A stretch of 64,000 nt of DNA from Desulfonatronum thioautotrophicum (GCF_000934745.1 NZ_JYNO01000001.1:868001-932000); one strand, 5' to 3'; positions 17,856 to 27,893 are shown, numbered from the stretch's first letter. Numbers and translations are program-made. The notes: generated by a model from the sequence alone, not told the origin.

Positions 17856-18596
17856 ATGAGTGATGGTATGCATAAACCGGCCACTGGTTCCAAGATTCCA
17901 TGTCGCGCGCGCCATTGTCCCGTTTTGGGTCCCGTTTTGGGTCCGGTTTTACGTTCCGGGCCGCTCAAAGCCGTTTCCTCTCAGCACCAAACCTGTCGCG
18001 TTGCGCGCTCCTCGGCCCTGGGCCTTCTCCTGCTGCTGGCTTTTTGCCTTACGGCCTGTCACGGATATCCGCCACCGGGCAAAAAAACTCCACCCAAGCC
18101 CTGGGAAATGCCCCAGAACGCCGCCAGTCCGGACCAGGTCAAATGGACTTTCCTGCCGGGCGGGGTGACCATGAACCTTAAGGCAGACGGTGACTTGAAC
18201 CTGTTTGAAGGATTTTCCCACAATATTTTGCTGTGCACTTATCAGCTGAGTGCCCCGGCCGTGTTCCAGGAGTTGGCCGCGAATATCGGGGGAATCCGCA
18301 AGTTGCTGGAGTGCGCCCGGTTTGATCAGAGCGTGGTGCATGTGGAGCGGCGCTTCATTCGGCCGGGACAGGAGTCCACCTTCGTGTTGGACCGGGCAGA
18401 GGGCGCCCGTCATGTGGGTTTGGTGGCTGGTTACAATGATCTTCAGCCTGGATTGGTGACGGCTTTGTACAGTTTTCCGGTGGTTTCCAGCCGGGGTGGA
18501 ATGTGGCCCTGGTCCTCGGACGTGTTCAACCCAGGGACCCTGACCATGGATATTTTGCTGGGCCCCAACTCCATTCAACGCATGGGAGTCGAATGA
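17856..18596 (+). CDS. tssJ: T6SS outer-membrane lipoprotein TssJ with long pre-signal extension
   Basis: TssJ is an outer-membrane lipoprotein that contacts the periplasmic part of TssM and anchors the membrane complex. The lipobox LTAC follows a hydrophobic run ALGLLLLLAFC. With the ATG at 17856 the modified Cys is residue 68 of 246, so about 45 residues precede the signal sequence, far more than usual. A GTG at 17847 would make it longer. No in-frame ATG lies close to the signal; TTG codons at 17925 and 17937 are the only later alternatives. The extension contains a 12-base tandem repeat (17919-17942). The mature part shows TssJ-like beta sequence and the ending TMDILLGPNSIQRMGVE. The stop overlaps the tssK start. 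Confidence 0.82.
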   Translation: MSDGMHKPATGSKIPCRARHCPVLGPVLGPVLRSGPLKAVSSQHQTCRVARSSALGLLLLLAFCLTACHGYPPPGKKTPPKPWEMPQNAASPDQVKWTFLPGGVTMNLKADGDLNLFEGFSHNILLCTYQLSAPAVFQELAANIGGIRKLLECARFDQSVVHVERRFIRPGQESTFVLDRAEGARHVGLVAGYNDLQPGLVTALYSFPVVSSRGGMWPWSSDVFNPGTLTMDILLGPNSIQRMGVE

Positions 18597-19987
18597 TGGC
18601 CGACGGCCCGATCTACTGGCATCAGGGGTTGTTTTTGCAACCCCAGCATTTTCAGATTCTCAATCAGCAGTTTTCGGAAACACTGGCTCCTCTGGTTACG
18701 AATTTGATCCCCTATCATTGGGGTGTAGCCGGCCTCAAGGTCAATGACGCGGCTCTGGCTGCCGGACGTTTTGAGTTGGCCGAGATCATGGTGCTGTTGC
18801 CCAAGACAGCACAGATGCTGCACGTTCCCGGCAATGCGGTGTGCGGTGGGCGGCAGCTGGCCATGGAGTCCATTCCGGTGGATGGTTCACTGACGGTTTA
18901 TGTGGGGCTCCGGGCCATGAAGCCGGGGGAACCCAATGTGACCGTGGCCGAATCTCTTTCCCAAATGGTCGCGGCCCCCACGAGACTGACCGTACCTGTG
19001 GAGCCGGAGAGCGTTCCTGACGGTTACGGCGATGGACCGCCGGCGCAAATTCGGCGCATGTCCTATGTCCTGAACGTCATCTTTGAAAACGAGCTGGATC
19101 AAGCCGGAGATCTCGACCTGGTTCCGATAGCCAGGCTGACCCGGGAAGGGGATCGGGCGGCACTGGATGCGTCCTTTGTGCCGCCATGCCTGACCCTTTC
19201 CGGCTCCGCGGCACTGGCCGCGTTGCTGAAGGAACTGCGGGACCGGGTGCTGGGCAAGGCCCGGCAACTGGAGGGCTACAAGAATCTTTCAGGAGGCGTG
19301 AACACGGACTTCACCCTCCTGCTCATGGCATTGCGCACCCTTTCCCGGTTTGCGGCCCGTCTGGATCATGCCGTGGAAAATCACTGCCTGTCTCCCTGGA
19401 ACGCCTATGGCATGCTCCGGGAACTGGTGGCGGAACTGTCGGTTTTTTCCCTGGACATCAGCGCGTTGGGAGAAAACTGGCAGGACGAAAAGCTGGTCCC
19501 GGATTACGCCCACACGGATCTTGGTCGCTGTTTTCGCGGTGTTCGGGACGTGATAGTTTCCCTGCTTGAAGGTATTTCCGCTGGTCCACGATTCGTGACC
19601 CGCTTCGAGTTCAAGGATCCTTCCTGGGTCGCGGATATTCCCAACCAGATTTTGGCCGAAACCAGGACGTCCGGTGGCGAGTACTGGCTGGTGTTGCACT
19701 CCGAACTCATGGATCCCCAGGCCATGCGTGAATCGGCCTCCCAGATGCTCAAACTTTCTGCCACCAGCGCCATGGGGTCGCTGTTGGTTCGCGCCCTGCC
19801 GGGTATTCCCCTGGCTGCATCCGACAGCCCGCCCGCGGGCATGCCGCGTCGCCACGGGGCCATTTATTTCCGCATCGGCCGGGAAAGCCCTCTTTGGTCG
19901 GAAATCGAGAAAAACGGCAGCATCGCGTTGCACTGGACAGAGGCCCCGGAGGATCTGGACGCGCAATTGGCCGTGCTGACCAGGTAG
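18593..19987 (+). CDS. tssK: T6SS baseplate-membrane linker TssK
   Basis: TssK trimers connect the baseplate wedges to the cytoplasmic domains of TssL and TssM. The start at 18593 (ATGATG) overlaps the tssJ stop and gives 464 residues, the usual length. The N-terminus IYWHQGLFLQPQHFQ is the TssK hallmark. The central and C-terminal domains include LYVGLRAMK-like and ARLDHAVENHCLSPW segments. An open frame extends 90 bases upstream into tssJ but would add a non-conserved leader. It is followed after seven bases by tssL. Confidence 0.94.
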   Translation: MMADGPIYWHQGLFLQPQHFQILNQQFSETLAPLVTNLIPYHWGVAGLKVNDAALAAGRFELAEIMVLLPKTAQMLHVPGNAVCGGRQLAMESIPVDGSLTVYVGLRAMKPGEPNVTVAESLSQMVAAPTRLTVPVEPESVPDGYGDGPPAQIRRMSYVLNVIFENELDQAGDLDLVPIARLTREGDRAALDASFVPPCLTLSGSAALAALLKELRDRVLGKARQLEGYKNLSGGVNTDFTLLLMALRTLSRFAARLDHAVENHCLSPWNAYGMLRELVAELSVFSLDISALGENWQDEKLVPDYAHTDLGRCFRGVRDVIVSLLEGISAGPRFVTRFEFKDPSWVADIPNQILAETRTSGGEYWLVLHSELMDPQAMRESASQMLKLSATSAMGSLLVRALPGIPLAASDSPPAGMPRRHGAIYFRIGRESPLWSEIEKNGSIALHWTEAPEDLDAQLAVLTR

Positions 19988-19994
19988 GCGGACC

Positions 19995-20711
19995 ATGGCC
20001 CTGATCGATGACTTTCTTCCGGCCCTGGCTTTCGCGGCCATGCTCGGTTCGGAGCCAAATCTGGCGGACACTCCTTACGCTACAGCGCGGGCCGATATGG
20101 ATCGCCTGCTCCAACAGGGCATGGATCGGGCCTATCGCCGCGATACGGCCCAGGCTGAGCAGGCTCTTTTCGCCGTCTGCGCCTTTGCCGACGAGGCCGT
20201 CCTGGCATCCAGTTGGCCGGGACGTACCGAGTGGATGCGCAACAAGCTCCAACAGGTGCACTTCCACACCGTCAATGCCGGGGAGGAATTCTATAAGCGT
20301 CTGGCCGGGCTCTGCGGCAAGTCAGCCCGGGAGCCTCTGGACATGTCCCTGTTCGAAAATCTGGAGCAGAGCCCGGTTTCGGCCCAGCGTGACGTCCTGG
20401 AAGTCTACGTGGCCTGTCTGACCCTGGGTTTCACCGGCCGCTATTTCGGCCCCGAAGGTCGCTCCACCCTGCAGGAACTGACCAAAGCCAATCTGGAAAA
20501 TTTGCAAAGCGGGCGACAACTCTCGGAAGAGCGTCTTTTTCCAGAAGTGTATGAACGCGAAATATCCAAGAGTCGGACGGAACTGTTTGCGCCAAGCCTG
20601 CAGTTGATCCTGCTCTTCACGGTGCCTGCGGTTCTGGCCTTGGGAATCTATCTGGCCTACGCCGCCATGCTTTCCGATTTTGTGGCCACATGGCTGGGGG
20701 CGTTGGGATGA
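19995..20711 (+). CDS. tssL: T6SS inner-membrane protein TssL (IcmH/DotU), short form
   Basis: TssL sits in the inner membrane with a hook-shaped cytoplasmic domain that meets TssK and TssM. The 238-residue product shows the DotU signature: RAYRRDTAQAEQALFAVCAFADEAVLASSWPG around residues 48-77, GEEFYKRL, and VYVACLTLGFTGRYF. A single transmembrane segment lies at about residues 204-226, followed by a short tail. It has no OmpA-like peptidoglycan-binding domain, so anchoring to the wall must come from another protein; the AMIN protein after tssM is a candidate. It is followed after 58 bases by tssM. Confidence 0.93.
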   Translation: MALIDDFLPALAFAAMLGSEPNLADTPYATARADMDRLLQQGMDRAYRRDTAQAEQALFAVCAFADEAVLASSWPGRTEWMRNKLQQVHFHTVNAGEEFYKRLAGLCGKSAREPLDMSLFENLEQSPVSAQRDVLEVYVACLTLGFTGRYFGPEGRSTLQELTKANLENLQSGRQLSEERLFPEVYEREISKSRTELFAPSLQLILLFTVPAVLALGIYLAYAAMLSDFVATWLGALG

Positions 20712-20769
20712 CGAGTCACTCTTCGCCCGTTGCATGGCGATGCGTGCTCAAGCCTACTGAGAAACCAGA

Positions 20770-23700
20770 ATGACCAAGCTCCTCTTCACCGCGTTAAAGA
20801 TCTTTCTCCTCCTGGCTCTGACCGTGGCCACCACGGTGGGGGCACTGTTCCTGGCGGACTATATGCAATGGCCGCGCTGGATCGTGGGCGTGGCTGTTGT
20901 CGGAGTGTTTTTCGTGGTGTTTCTGGTGCTGTTTTTGCGCCGGTACTACTATCGTCGGCGGGAAGAACAGTTCGTCAAGCGGGTGGTCGATCAGGACCAG
21001 GCGTCCATTCAAGCCGCTCCGGCTCATGAACGCCGGAGGCTCCAAGAGTTGCAGGACCGATGGACCGCCGCGGTGGACACCTTGCGCTCCTCCCGGCTGC
21101 GTCACCGTGGGGACCCTCTCTACACTTTGCCCTGGTTCATGATTTTCGGGGAGACGGGTTCAGGAAAATCCACCGCGGTATCCCATGCCCGATTGACCAC
21201 CATCCTGACGGATGTCGGCCCGACCAAGGGCATTTCCAGCACCAAAAATTGCGACTGGTGGTTTTTCGAGAATGCCGTGGTGTTGGATTCCGCCGGGCGA
21301 TATGCCGTTCCCCTGGAAGATGAAGACCGGGAGGAATGGGAACGGTTTTTGACCCTGATGGCCAAGTACCGACGCAAGGAGCCGCTCAACGGGCTGATCG
21401 TGACCCTTCCGGCGGACCGGCTTCTCAGCGATGACGCGGACGCCCTGGTTGCCTACGGACGATCCATCCGGATGCGCATGGATCAATTGATGCGGGTTCT
21501 GGGGGCCAGGTTTCCGGTGTATGTCCTGGTGACCAAGCTGGATCTGGTCATGGGCATGACCGCCCTGGCAGAGTTGCTTCCTGAATCCCAGCGCGGCCAG
21601 GCCATGGGGTTGCTCAATCCTTCGGATCAGCGGGCGCCGGAGGACTTTTTGGGCGAAGCCATGGTCCACATCGCTCGCAGACTGAAGGATCTTCGTCTGC
21701 TGCTGGCCACCCGAACCGGGGTTGTCGGTGGACGTGCCGCCTTGTTTCCGGATGAATTCGAGCGACTGGGGCCGCGCATCCGGGCCTTTATCGAGGGCGC
21801 GTTCCACGAAAATCCCTATCAGGAAACCCCCTATTTTCGGGGACTGTTTATTTCCAGCGGGCGGCAGTCGGGCTTGTCTCGATCCGGGATTTTGGGGGGG
21901 CTGGAAACCTTCAAGGACCGGCAATGGCGTTTGCCGGATACCGGGATGGGGCTTTTCCTGCATGACTTTTTCGCCGCGATCCTGCCCAAGGATCGCTATG
22001 GCTTCCGCATGCTGGGAGAGTACCTCTCCTGGCGCAGAGCAACGACCAACCTGGCCCTGGGCGCCTGGATGCTCCTGCTGTTGACGATTATCGGACTGTC
22101 CAGTCTTTCCTATGTCCAGATCCGCAAAGCCATGCAGCCCGTGTACGAGACATTCCCCAACGCACCATCCATGGGGGCTGATTTGGCCCAGGATATGGTC
22201 ACCATCGGTCTGATGCGCGACCGGATCGCCAAAATGCAGGGTGATCTCCATGCCCGTATCTGGCCGAGAATGGGATTTTATCAGGGGCATGCGGCCCTGG
22301 GCGGACTGAAAAACCACTATGCCCATTGGTTTCGGGATTACATCCTCACGCCGACGGACGAAACCATGGGGCAGAAGTTCGTGAATCTGGGCATGCGTGA
22401 CCAGGAGGACGTGCTTGCCCCGTACCTGCAGTACCTGGTCTGGCGAATCGATACGCTTCTGGCCCGGGAAACCGGCAGGCCTCGACCGGATACCCCGGGT
22501 CAGGAGGGGCCCATTGAGGCTTTGGCTCTGGCTTTTGGTGGACGCTTACCTTATGTGGCGGCCTTTTTTCCGGACATGTACCGTTCCTACGCAGCCTGGG
22601 AGCGTGATCTGGGGATTTTGCAGCGGGAACGCCAGGAAATGCAAATGTGGGCCAACCAGATCATCGAGCTGGAAGGCCGGGATTTGCGTTGGATGGTGGA
22701 CTGGGCCTCCGCCCGCCCCAACCTTCCGGACGTGACCCTGGGAGACTTTTGGAGCGGGTTGGGGCAGGTGCATGATGAACCCCGGGTTCCGGGAGCCTTC
22801 ACCGCCCAGGGCAAGGCCGAAATTGGTCGTCTCCTGGAGCAGGTGGTCCAGGCTGCCTCGGACCCGGAGGCCTTTGCCCGGCGCAAGCAGGACTTCTGGA
22901 TCTGGTACGCGGTCCAATTCGCCGATGCCTGGCAGATTTTCCGGGATCATTTCGATCTGGGCATGGACAAGCTGCTCACCAGGGAAGATTGGCTGAAAAC
23001 CAGTGCCAGCATGGCCACCCTGGACAATCCCTACTTCAATCTGATCAACAGAATGCGCGACGAACACCGGGCTATCGAAGGGCTGCGCTTTGACCCGACC
23101 ATGATCAATCAGTTTCATCGGGAATTTGAGTTCCTGGTGGAGACGTATCGGGCCAAGCAGATGGGCGCCACGCTGGACACCAGGATTTCCGAGAAACTCA
23201 CGCAACTCGAAGCCCGGGTGTTTCACCTGGAGGACAGCCTGGCGGCTTCAGAGCATTTCGGGGAGTACATGAAGCAACTGCAGGTGCTGCAGCAGGCTGC
23301 CGCGACCATGGATGGCGCATTTCGTTTCGCCTCACAGAATTTTGGCTTGACCGGGGACCAGTCTCCGGAAGACGTGGCCATGGCCGCGGTGAATACCATG
23401 GCCCAGTTGCTGGTCAAAGGCCAGGCCGCGGAATGGCGGGACTTTTGGAAATTCGTCGAGGGGCCATTGCTGTTCCAGATCACGCTGATCACGTACGAGA
23501 CGGCATGTGCACTCAATGACGTGTGGGAATCGCAAGTGACATCGGAAATCGTGAATGTCCCCCAACGCGAACTCTGGCCGCAGCTGTTCGGTGACCGTGG
23601 TCTGGTGCCGCCGTTTTTGTCCGGTCCGGCCCAGCACTTTTTGCGCAGGACTCAGGATGGTTGGGCTCCCGCAACCTGGCTGGGCATCCCGTTTCCATTC

Positions 23701-24435
23701 CGGGACGAGTTTCTTGCCTTTCTGGATCAGGGCTCCGTGCGTCGCCAGCAGATCCAACCAAAATATACCGTGCCCATCAGCACCTTGCCCACCAATGTGA
23801 ACCGGGAAGCCAAAAGCGAACCCTACCAGACCACCCTGACCCTGCAATGCGCGGCCCAGCAGCAGACATTGGAAAACTTCAACTTTCCCAATGCCCTGGA
23901 CTTTATCTGGGAGCCGGCCACCTGTGACGAGGTCAACCTCCGCATCTTTTTTCGGGAGGCCACGTTGTCCCAGAGTTGGACCGGCGAATGGGCATTTCGG
24001 GATTTTTTGCGGGACTTCCGTGCCGGGCGCAAGATGTACACTCCGGACGATTTTCCGCAGCAGAAAAGCATTCTGGAAGGCTTGAACGTGCAGCAAATTC
24101 AGGTCAACTTCTCGATTCGGAATGCGGAACCGGTCCTGGGCATCCAGGACCTGCCTCCTCTGAGAGTGCCTGCTCAGGTTGCGCACTGTTGGGCCGGCCT
24201 TGGAGCCGGTACGCTGCGTCCGGACACCTTGGCCGCCACCACTCAAACCCCTCCGGTTTCCCCGTCTGCTGATGCGCGACCTGGACAGGAAGCCGCACCG
24301 GCCACACCCGATACATCTCCGCCCGCGGCGACTCATCCAGCGCCCGGCAACGTCCAGAATGCCACGGAACGGCAACCCGGCGCTCCGGCCGATCCCGCTG
24401 AGCTGGCCGCTCCACCAGCGGGAGGTGATCAGTGA
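20770..24435 (+). CDS. tssM: T6SS inner-membrane protein TssM (IcmF)
   Basis: TssM spans the inner membrane and reaches across the periplasm to TssJ. The 1221-residue protein has two N-terminal transmembrane segments (about residues 5-27 and 33-57), a cytoplasmic GTPase-like domain with an intact Walker A GETGSGKS at 127-134, a third transmembrane segment (about 428-450), and a large periplasmic region with IcmF-related and C-terminal domains. The last roughly 75 residues form a Pro/Ala/Thr-rich tail beyond the conserved domain. The gene ends in a GTGA overlap with the AMIN gene, implying coupled translation. Confidence 0.95.
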   Translation: MTKLLFTALKIFLLLALTVATTVGALFLADYMQWPRWIVGVAVVGVFFVVFLVLFLRRYYYRRREEQFVKRVVDQDQASIQAAPAHERRRLQELQDRWTAAVDTLRSSRLRHRGDPLYTLPWFMIFGETGSGKSTAVSHARLTTILTDVGPTKGISSTKNCDWWFFENAVVLDSAGRYAVPLEDEDREEWERFLTLMAKYRRKEPLNGLIVTLPADRLLSDDADALVAYGRSIRMRMDQLMRVLGARFPVYVLVTKLDLVMGMTALAELLPESQRGQAMGLLNPSDQRAPEDFLGEAMVHIARRLKDLRLLLATRTGVVGGRAALFPDEFERLGPRIRAFIEGAFHENPYQETPYFRGLFISSGRQSGLSRSGILGGLETFKDRQWRLPDTGMGLFLHDFFAAILPKDRYGFRMLGEYLSWRRATTNLALGAWMLLLLTIIGLSSLSYVQIRKAMQPVYETFPNAPSMGADLAQDMVTIGLMRDRIAKMQGDLHARIWPRMGFYQGHAALGGLKNHYAHWFRDYILTPTDETMGQKFVNLGMRDQEDVLAPYLQYLVWRIDTLLARETGRPRPDTPGQEGPIEALALAFGGRLPYVAAFFPDMYRSYAAWERDLGILQRERQEMQMWANQIIELEGRDLRWMVDWASARPNLPDVTLGDFWSGLGQVHDEPRVPGAFTAQGKAEIGRLLEQVVQAASDPEAFARRKQDFWIWYAVQFADAWQIFRDHFDLGMDKLLTREDWLKTSASMATLDNPYFNLINRMRDEHRAIEGLRFDPTMINQFHREFEFLVETYRAKQMGATLDTRISEKLTQLEARVFHLEDSLAASEHFGEYMKQLQVLQQAAATMDGAFRFASQNFGLTGDQSPEDVAMAAVNTMAQLLVKGQAAEWRDFWKFVEGPLLFQITLITYETACALNDVWESQVTSEIVNVPQRELWPQLFGDRGLVPPFLSGPAQHFLRRTQDGWAPATWLGIPFPFRDEFLAFLDQGSVRRQQIQPKYTVPISTLPTNVNREAKSEPYQTTLTLQCAAQQQTLENFNFPNALDFIWEPATCDEVNLRIFFREATLSQSWTGEWAFRDFLRDFRAGRKMYTPDDFPQQKSILEGLNVQQIQVNFSIRNAEPVLGIQDLPPLRVPAQVAHCWAGLGAGTLRPDTLAATTQTPPVSPSADARPGQEAAPATPDTSPPAATHPAPGNVQNATERQPGAPADPAELAAPPAGGDQ

Positions 24436-25136
24436 GCGCCCTGCATTCCCCGCGGGCGCCTTGGCTGATGCTGCTCGCATTTATTCTGTGCGCCATGACG
24501 TTTTTCTCCTTGGCCGTAGGGCGGGATGTGGGGTTGGTCGCCGCGCTGTTCGATCCCCAGAGTGAAGTAACCTTGAAAGAGGAGATCCAGCGCCTTGTTT
24601 CCCGCTGGGGAGGGCAGGAGGGTGTGGTTGAACAGGATGTTGGCGCCCTTCTCCCAAACGACGGGCCGACGACCGCGAGCGGTGCTGAAGCGGTTCCCGT
24701 CTTTCGGGCTCCGATTCAGCAGCCGCCGGCTCCAGAACCATCCCCGGGGAGCCCGGATGCTCCGGGCCCACCCTCTCCGTCGCCCCAGCCGGATGGGCCG
24801 GGAAACGTGTTGAACCATTCCTTCAGCCAGGTCGAGGGCGGCTTTGAAGCCATATTTCAGGCCGACCGCCCGATTCCCCGCCCCAATGTGTTCTTCATCG
24901 GCGCACCGGCCCGATGGGTCGTGGATATTCCCGGGGATTGGCGCAACATGGCCCGTTTCAACAACAACATTGCCGACGGATTTATCCGTCAGGTGGTCCT
25001 TGGAGAGCATGATGACTACCTGCGTATCGTCTTCCATTACCGAAACAGGGAACTGCTTCGTCCAGCCCAGCCCCCGGCGCTCTCCCGTCAGGACAACAGC
25101 CTGGCCGTGACGCTCACCCCGCCAAATGACAACTGA
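24432..25136 (+). CDS. Membrane-anchored AMIN-like domain protein coupled to tssM
   Basis: The 234-residue product starts at a GTG that overlaps the tssM stop. It has one N-terminal membrane segment (about residues 9-30), then a short helical region, a Pro/Ser/Glu-rich linker (about 75-125) and a C-terminal domain with the AMIN-like sequence FIGAPARWVVDIPGDW followed by FIRQVVLGEHDDYLRIVFHYRN. The same pattern (xxRLMIDLxG ... ILRQVRTGQ ... SRVVLDI) is present in the amidase gene at 1232. AMIN domains target envelope or peptidoglycan. The gene probably encodes a periplasmic protein that ties the TssJLM complex to the wall. The domain call is mine from pattern; remote homology would need a profile search. 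Confidence 0.72.
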   Translation: MSALHSPRAPWLMLLAFILCAMTFFSLAVGRDVGLVAALFDPQSEVTLKEEIQRLVSRWGGQEGVVEQDVGALLPNDGPTTASGAEAVPVFRAPIQQPPAPEPSPGSPDAPGPPSPSPQPDGPGNVLNHSFSQVEGGFEAIFQADRPIPRPNVFFIGAPARWVVDIPGDWRNMARFNNNIADGFIRQVVLGEHDDYLRIVFHYRNRELLRPAQPPALSRQDNSLAVTLTPPNDN

Positions 25137-25242
25137 CTCTGCGGAACGGACAATTGTCCGCCCATCATCCGGTAGTTGGTGAAGGAATTGCCCTCGACGC
25201 CCGGTGAGCAAACCAGGAAATCGCTTTCAGAGGAGCTTCAGT

Positions 25243-27870
25243 ATGCCTCAACCCCGAGAAAATGCGTTCACCTTCGTCAGCCAAGCCCTGCCCGAGGATA
25301 CCTTCACGGTGGTTCGGTTCAACGGGGAAGAGGGACTGTCCACTCTCTATCGCTTTGACATCCTGCTGGTCTCCCAACGGCGGAATGTCGACCTGACCGC
25401 CATTCTCCAAAATCCGGCCACGTTCACCATCAAGGGGGCGATTTCCGGTAGCGCGGATCTGCCGTTCCATGGGATTTTGTCCGCGTTCGAGATGATGCAC
25501 CAGGTGGGCGACAGCGTTTTCTATCGTGCCGAGCTCAGGCCAAAGTTGTGGTGGCTGACCCAGACACACCACAACCAGGTTTTTTTGGGCAAAACCAATG
25601 AGGAATTTCTCACCGCGGTACTGGAGGACGCCGGCTTGACTTCGGGTCTGGATTTCGAGTTTCGCTACAAACACAAGTATCCCGCCTGGGAGTTCGTTTG
25701 TCAGTACGGGGAGTCGCACTACCAGTTTCTGTCCCGATGGCTGGAACGCAACGGCGTGTACTACTGGTTCGATCAGGGAGGCGTCTCGGAAAAGATGATT
25801 GCATCGGACACGCTGATTGCCCATACATCGCTTCCCGGGCATGAGACCTTCCGCTATTCCCCGCCCTCCGGCCTGGATGCAGATGAAACCGGCAGGGTCG
25901 TCAAGCGATTTACCTTAAAGCAGAGCCCTATGCCGAAAAGTATTCTGGTACGGGATTACAGCTACATGAAACCAAGTCTGCCTCTGGAAGGCAAGGCTCG
26001 CGTTCAGGATGGGGGACGGGGGGATATCTATTTCTATGGTGAGCACTTTTTGGATAATGCCGAGGGTGATCGCCTGGCCGGTATTCGAGCCGATGAATAC
26101 CACTGTCGGGAGAAGGTTTTTCATGGTCTGTCCTCCATTCCGGCAGTACGCCCTGGTTACACCTTCGAGCTGGAACGTCACTTTCATGAAGCCTTTAATA
26201 CCAAGTACCTGACTACCATGGTGCGCCATGAGGGCAGTCAGGAGCGGTATCTGCTCGGGGGGCTCGGCGGCGGGGAGCAAGGGGTAAAAGATGAGCTGTT
26301 CTACCGCAACACGTTTGCATGCATCCCCGCGGATATTCAGTATCGTCCGCCGCGGATCACGGCCAAGCCGCGCATGGCTGGTTCGCTGTCGGCAAAGATA
26401 GATGCCGCCGGTAGTGGAAAATACGCCGAACTGGACAGATACGGCCGATACAAGGTGATCCTGCCTTTTGATCTCTCCGGCCGCCGTGACGGCAAGGCTT
26501 CCGCCTGGCTACGCATGGCCACGCCGTACGCTGGAGCTGATCACGGCATGCATTTTCCCTTGCTCAAAGGGACGGAAGTGCTGATTGGATTTATTGACGG
26601 CGACCCGGATCGCCCGATCATTCAGGCCGCTGTGCCCAACCAGGAAACCCCGAATGTGGTCACGGAGGGCAATGCGCCGCATAATGCATTGCGCACGGCC
26701 GGGGGCAGTGAGATGGTCTTTTCCGATATCCGCGGTTCCCAGGCCATCGGCGTGGCCTTGCCGGCCGGTGCCGCCCGGCTGGTCATGACCAACGCTGATG
26801 ACGAGGATGCAAGCCAGACAGCCGGCGATGGAGACGGGGAAGGGGAAACTGGAGAGCAATCCAAGAAAAAAAGTACGGTGGAAATTTGGGGGGACAGCAT
26901 CCGCAACGTCGCGCTGGAAAACAAGGTCGAAAACACCATCGGTCAGGCTTTTTCATTTTTTGGCGGGATCAAGAATGATGTTTCGGTCGGAGTCAAGGGC
27001 AGTGTGGATGCCTCGTTGGCATGGGGGGCGTCCTTGACGACGAAGTTCGATTATGACCGAGGTGAACGGGTAGGTTTTGGAACGGACGGCTACTCCCTGG
27101 ACGACAACAAGGCCTTGGTGGGGACGGATCAGGTAACTCTCCGGGGAGGTGCCAACTTTGCGACGCGGGGGGCGCTGCGCAAGCTGAAAACCGCTTTCGG
27201 CCTGACCTGTGCCGCATCCGTGGGCGGCGCCGTGGCGGCATCCGCCAGCATCAAAGAGAATGACCAGTTTTCAGGTTTGACCAAAGGCCAGAAATGGGGC
27301 CTGGCGGGCACGGGTATCGGCTTTGCCGCTGTCTGGGCCGGCATCACCGCCTTGACGCGCAGCGCCATCGCGGCCCTCAAGGCTTCTGATCTGACCGGCT
27401 ATGCCGCGAATATCAAGCTCGGGGACGCAGGTGTGAATATCGACGTGAAAAACGGAGTGAACCCTGGAGCCGGCTTTGAAGCCAAGGTCGGACTTGTTCC
27501 TCCGCAGCAGTCGTCGATCGCCATCTCCAGCGGCGGAAACAGCGTGCGGCTGAACAACAAGTCTACGGCTTCGCTCAGCCTGAACAACGGTCAGACGGTT
27601 TCCGCGACGACGCCGGGAGGGCGGTTGACGCTGAGTCCCGCCAAGGCCACGGTGCAGTATGCTCAAAACAGCCTGCGGGCCGCCGCTGATGGAACTGATA
27701 TTGTGGGCGGCACGGCAAAGCTTCGCCTGGATCCCGGCAAGGCGCTGCTTTCCGCGCCTGGCGGCAGTTCCTCCCTCCTTTTGAACCCCGGCGGCATTAA
27801 ACTCAAGTTTCCCCTGCTCAACGCTGGTGCGCTGAAAGTGACCAGCACCGGGATGATCAGTCTCGGGTAG
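25243..27870 (+). CDS. vgrG: VgrG-A (TssI), spike with extended C-terminus
   Basis: VgrG trimers form the spike at the tip of the Hcp tube. The ATG at 25243, with GAGGAG upstream, gives 875 residues and the N-terminus ENAFTFVSQALPEDTF shared with the other two VgrGs here. The gp27-like part covers about residues 1-380, the gp5 OB-fold about 385-480 (GTEVLIGFIDGDPDRPII), and the rest is a long extension. The extension starts with a charged linker, contains two hydrophobic segments (about 647-668 and 684-713) and ends in Ser/Gly/Leu-rich beta repeats closing with GMISLG. It opens cassette A and lies 107 bases after the AMIN gene. No known effector domain was recognised in the extension. Confidence 0.93.
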   Translation: MPQPRENAFTFVSQALPEDTFTVVRFNGEEGLSTLYRFDILLVSQRRNVDLTAILQNPATFTIKGAISGSADLPFHGILSAFEMMHQVGDSVFYRAELRPKLWWLTQTHHNQVFLGKTNEEFLTAVLEDAGLTSGLDFEFRYKHKYPAWEFVCQYGESHYQFLSRWLERNGVYYWFDQGGVSEKMIASDTLIAHTSLPGHETFRYSPPSGLDADETGRVVKRFTLKQSPMPKSILVRDYSYMKPSLPLEGKARVQDGGRGDIYFYGEHFLDNAEGDRLAGIRADEYHCREKVFHGLSSIPAVRPGYTFELERHFHEAFNTKYLTTMVRHEGSQERYLLGGLGGGEQGVKDELFYRNTFACIPADIQYRPPRITAKPRMAGSLSAKIDAAGSGKYAELDRYGRYKVILPFDLSGRRDGKASAWLRMATPYAGADHGMHFPLLKGTEVLIGFIDGDPDRPIIQAAVPNQETPNVVTEGNAPHNALRTAGGSEMVFSDIRGSQAIGVALPAGAARLVMTNADDEDASQTAGDGDGEGETGEQSKKKSTVEIWGDSIRNVALENKVENTIGQAFSFFGGIKNDVSVGVKGSVDASLAWGASLTTKFDYDRGERVGFGTDGYSLDDNKALVGTDQVTLRGGANFATRGALRKLKTAFGLTCAASVGGAVAASASIKENDQFSGLTKGQKWGLAGTGIGFAAVWAGITALTRSAIAALKASDLTGYAANIKLGDAGVNIDVKNGVNPGAGFEAKVGLVPPQQSSIAISSGGNSVRLNNKSTASLSLNNGQTVSATTPGGRLTLSPAKATVQYAQNSLRAAADGTDIVGGTAKLRLDPGKALLSAPGGSSSLLLNPGGIKLKFPLLNAGALKVTSTGMISLG

Positions 27871-27893
27871 GATGCCGGATCGGGCCAGAATTC

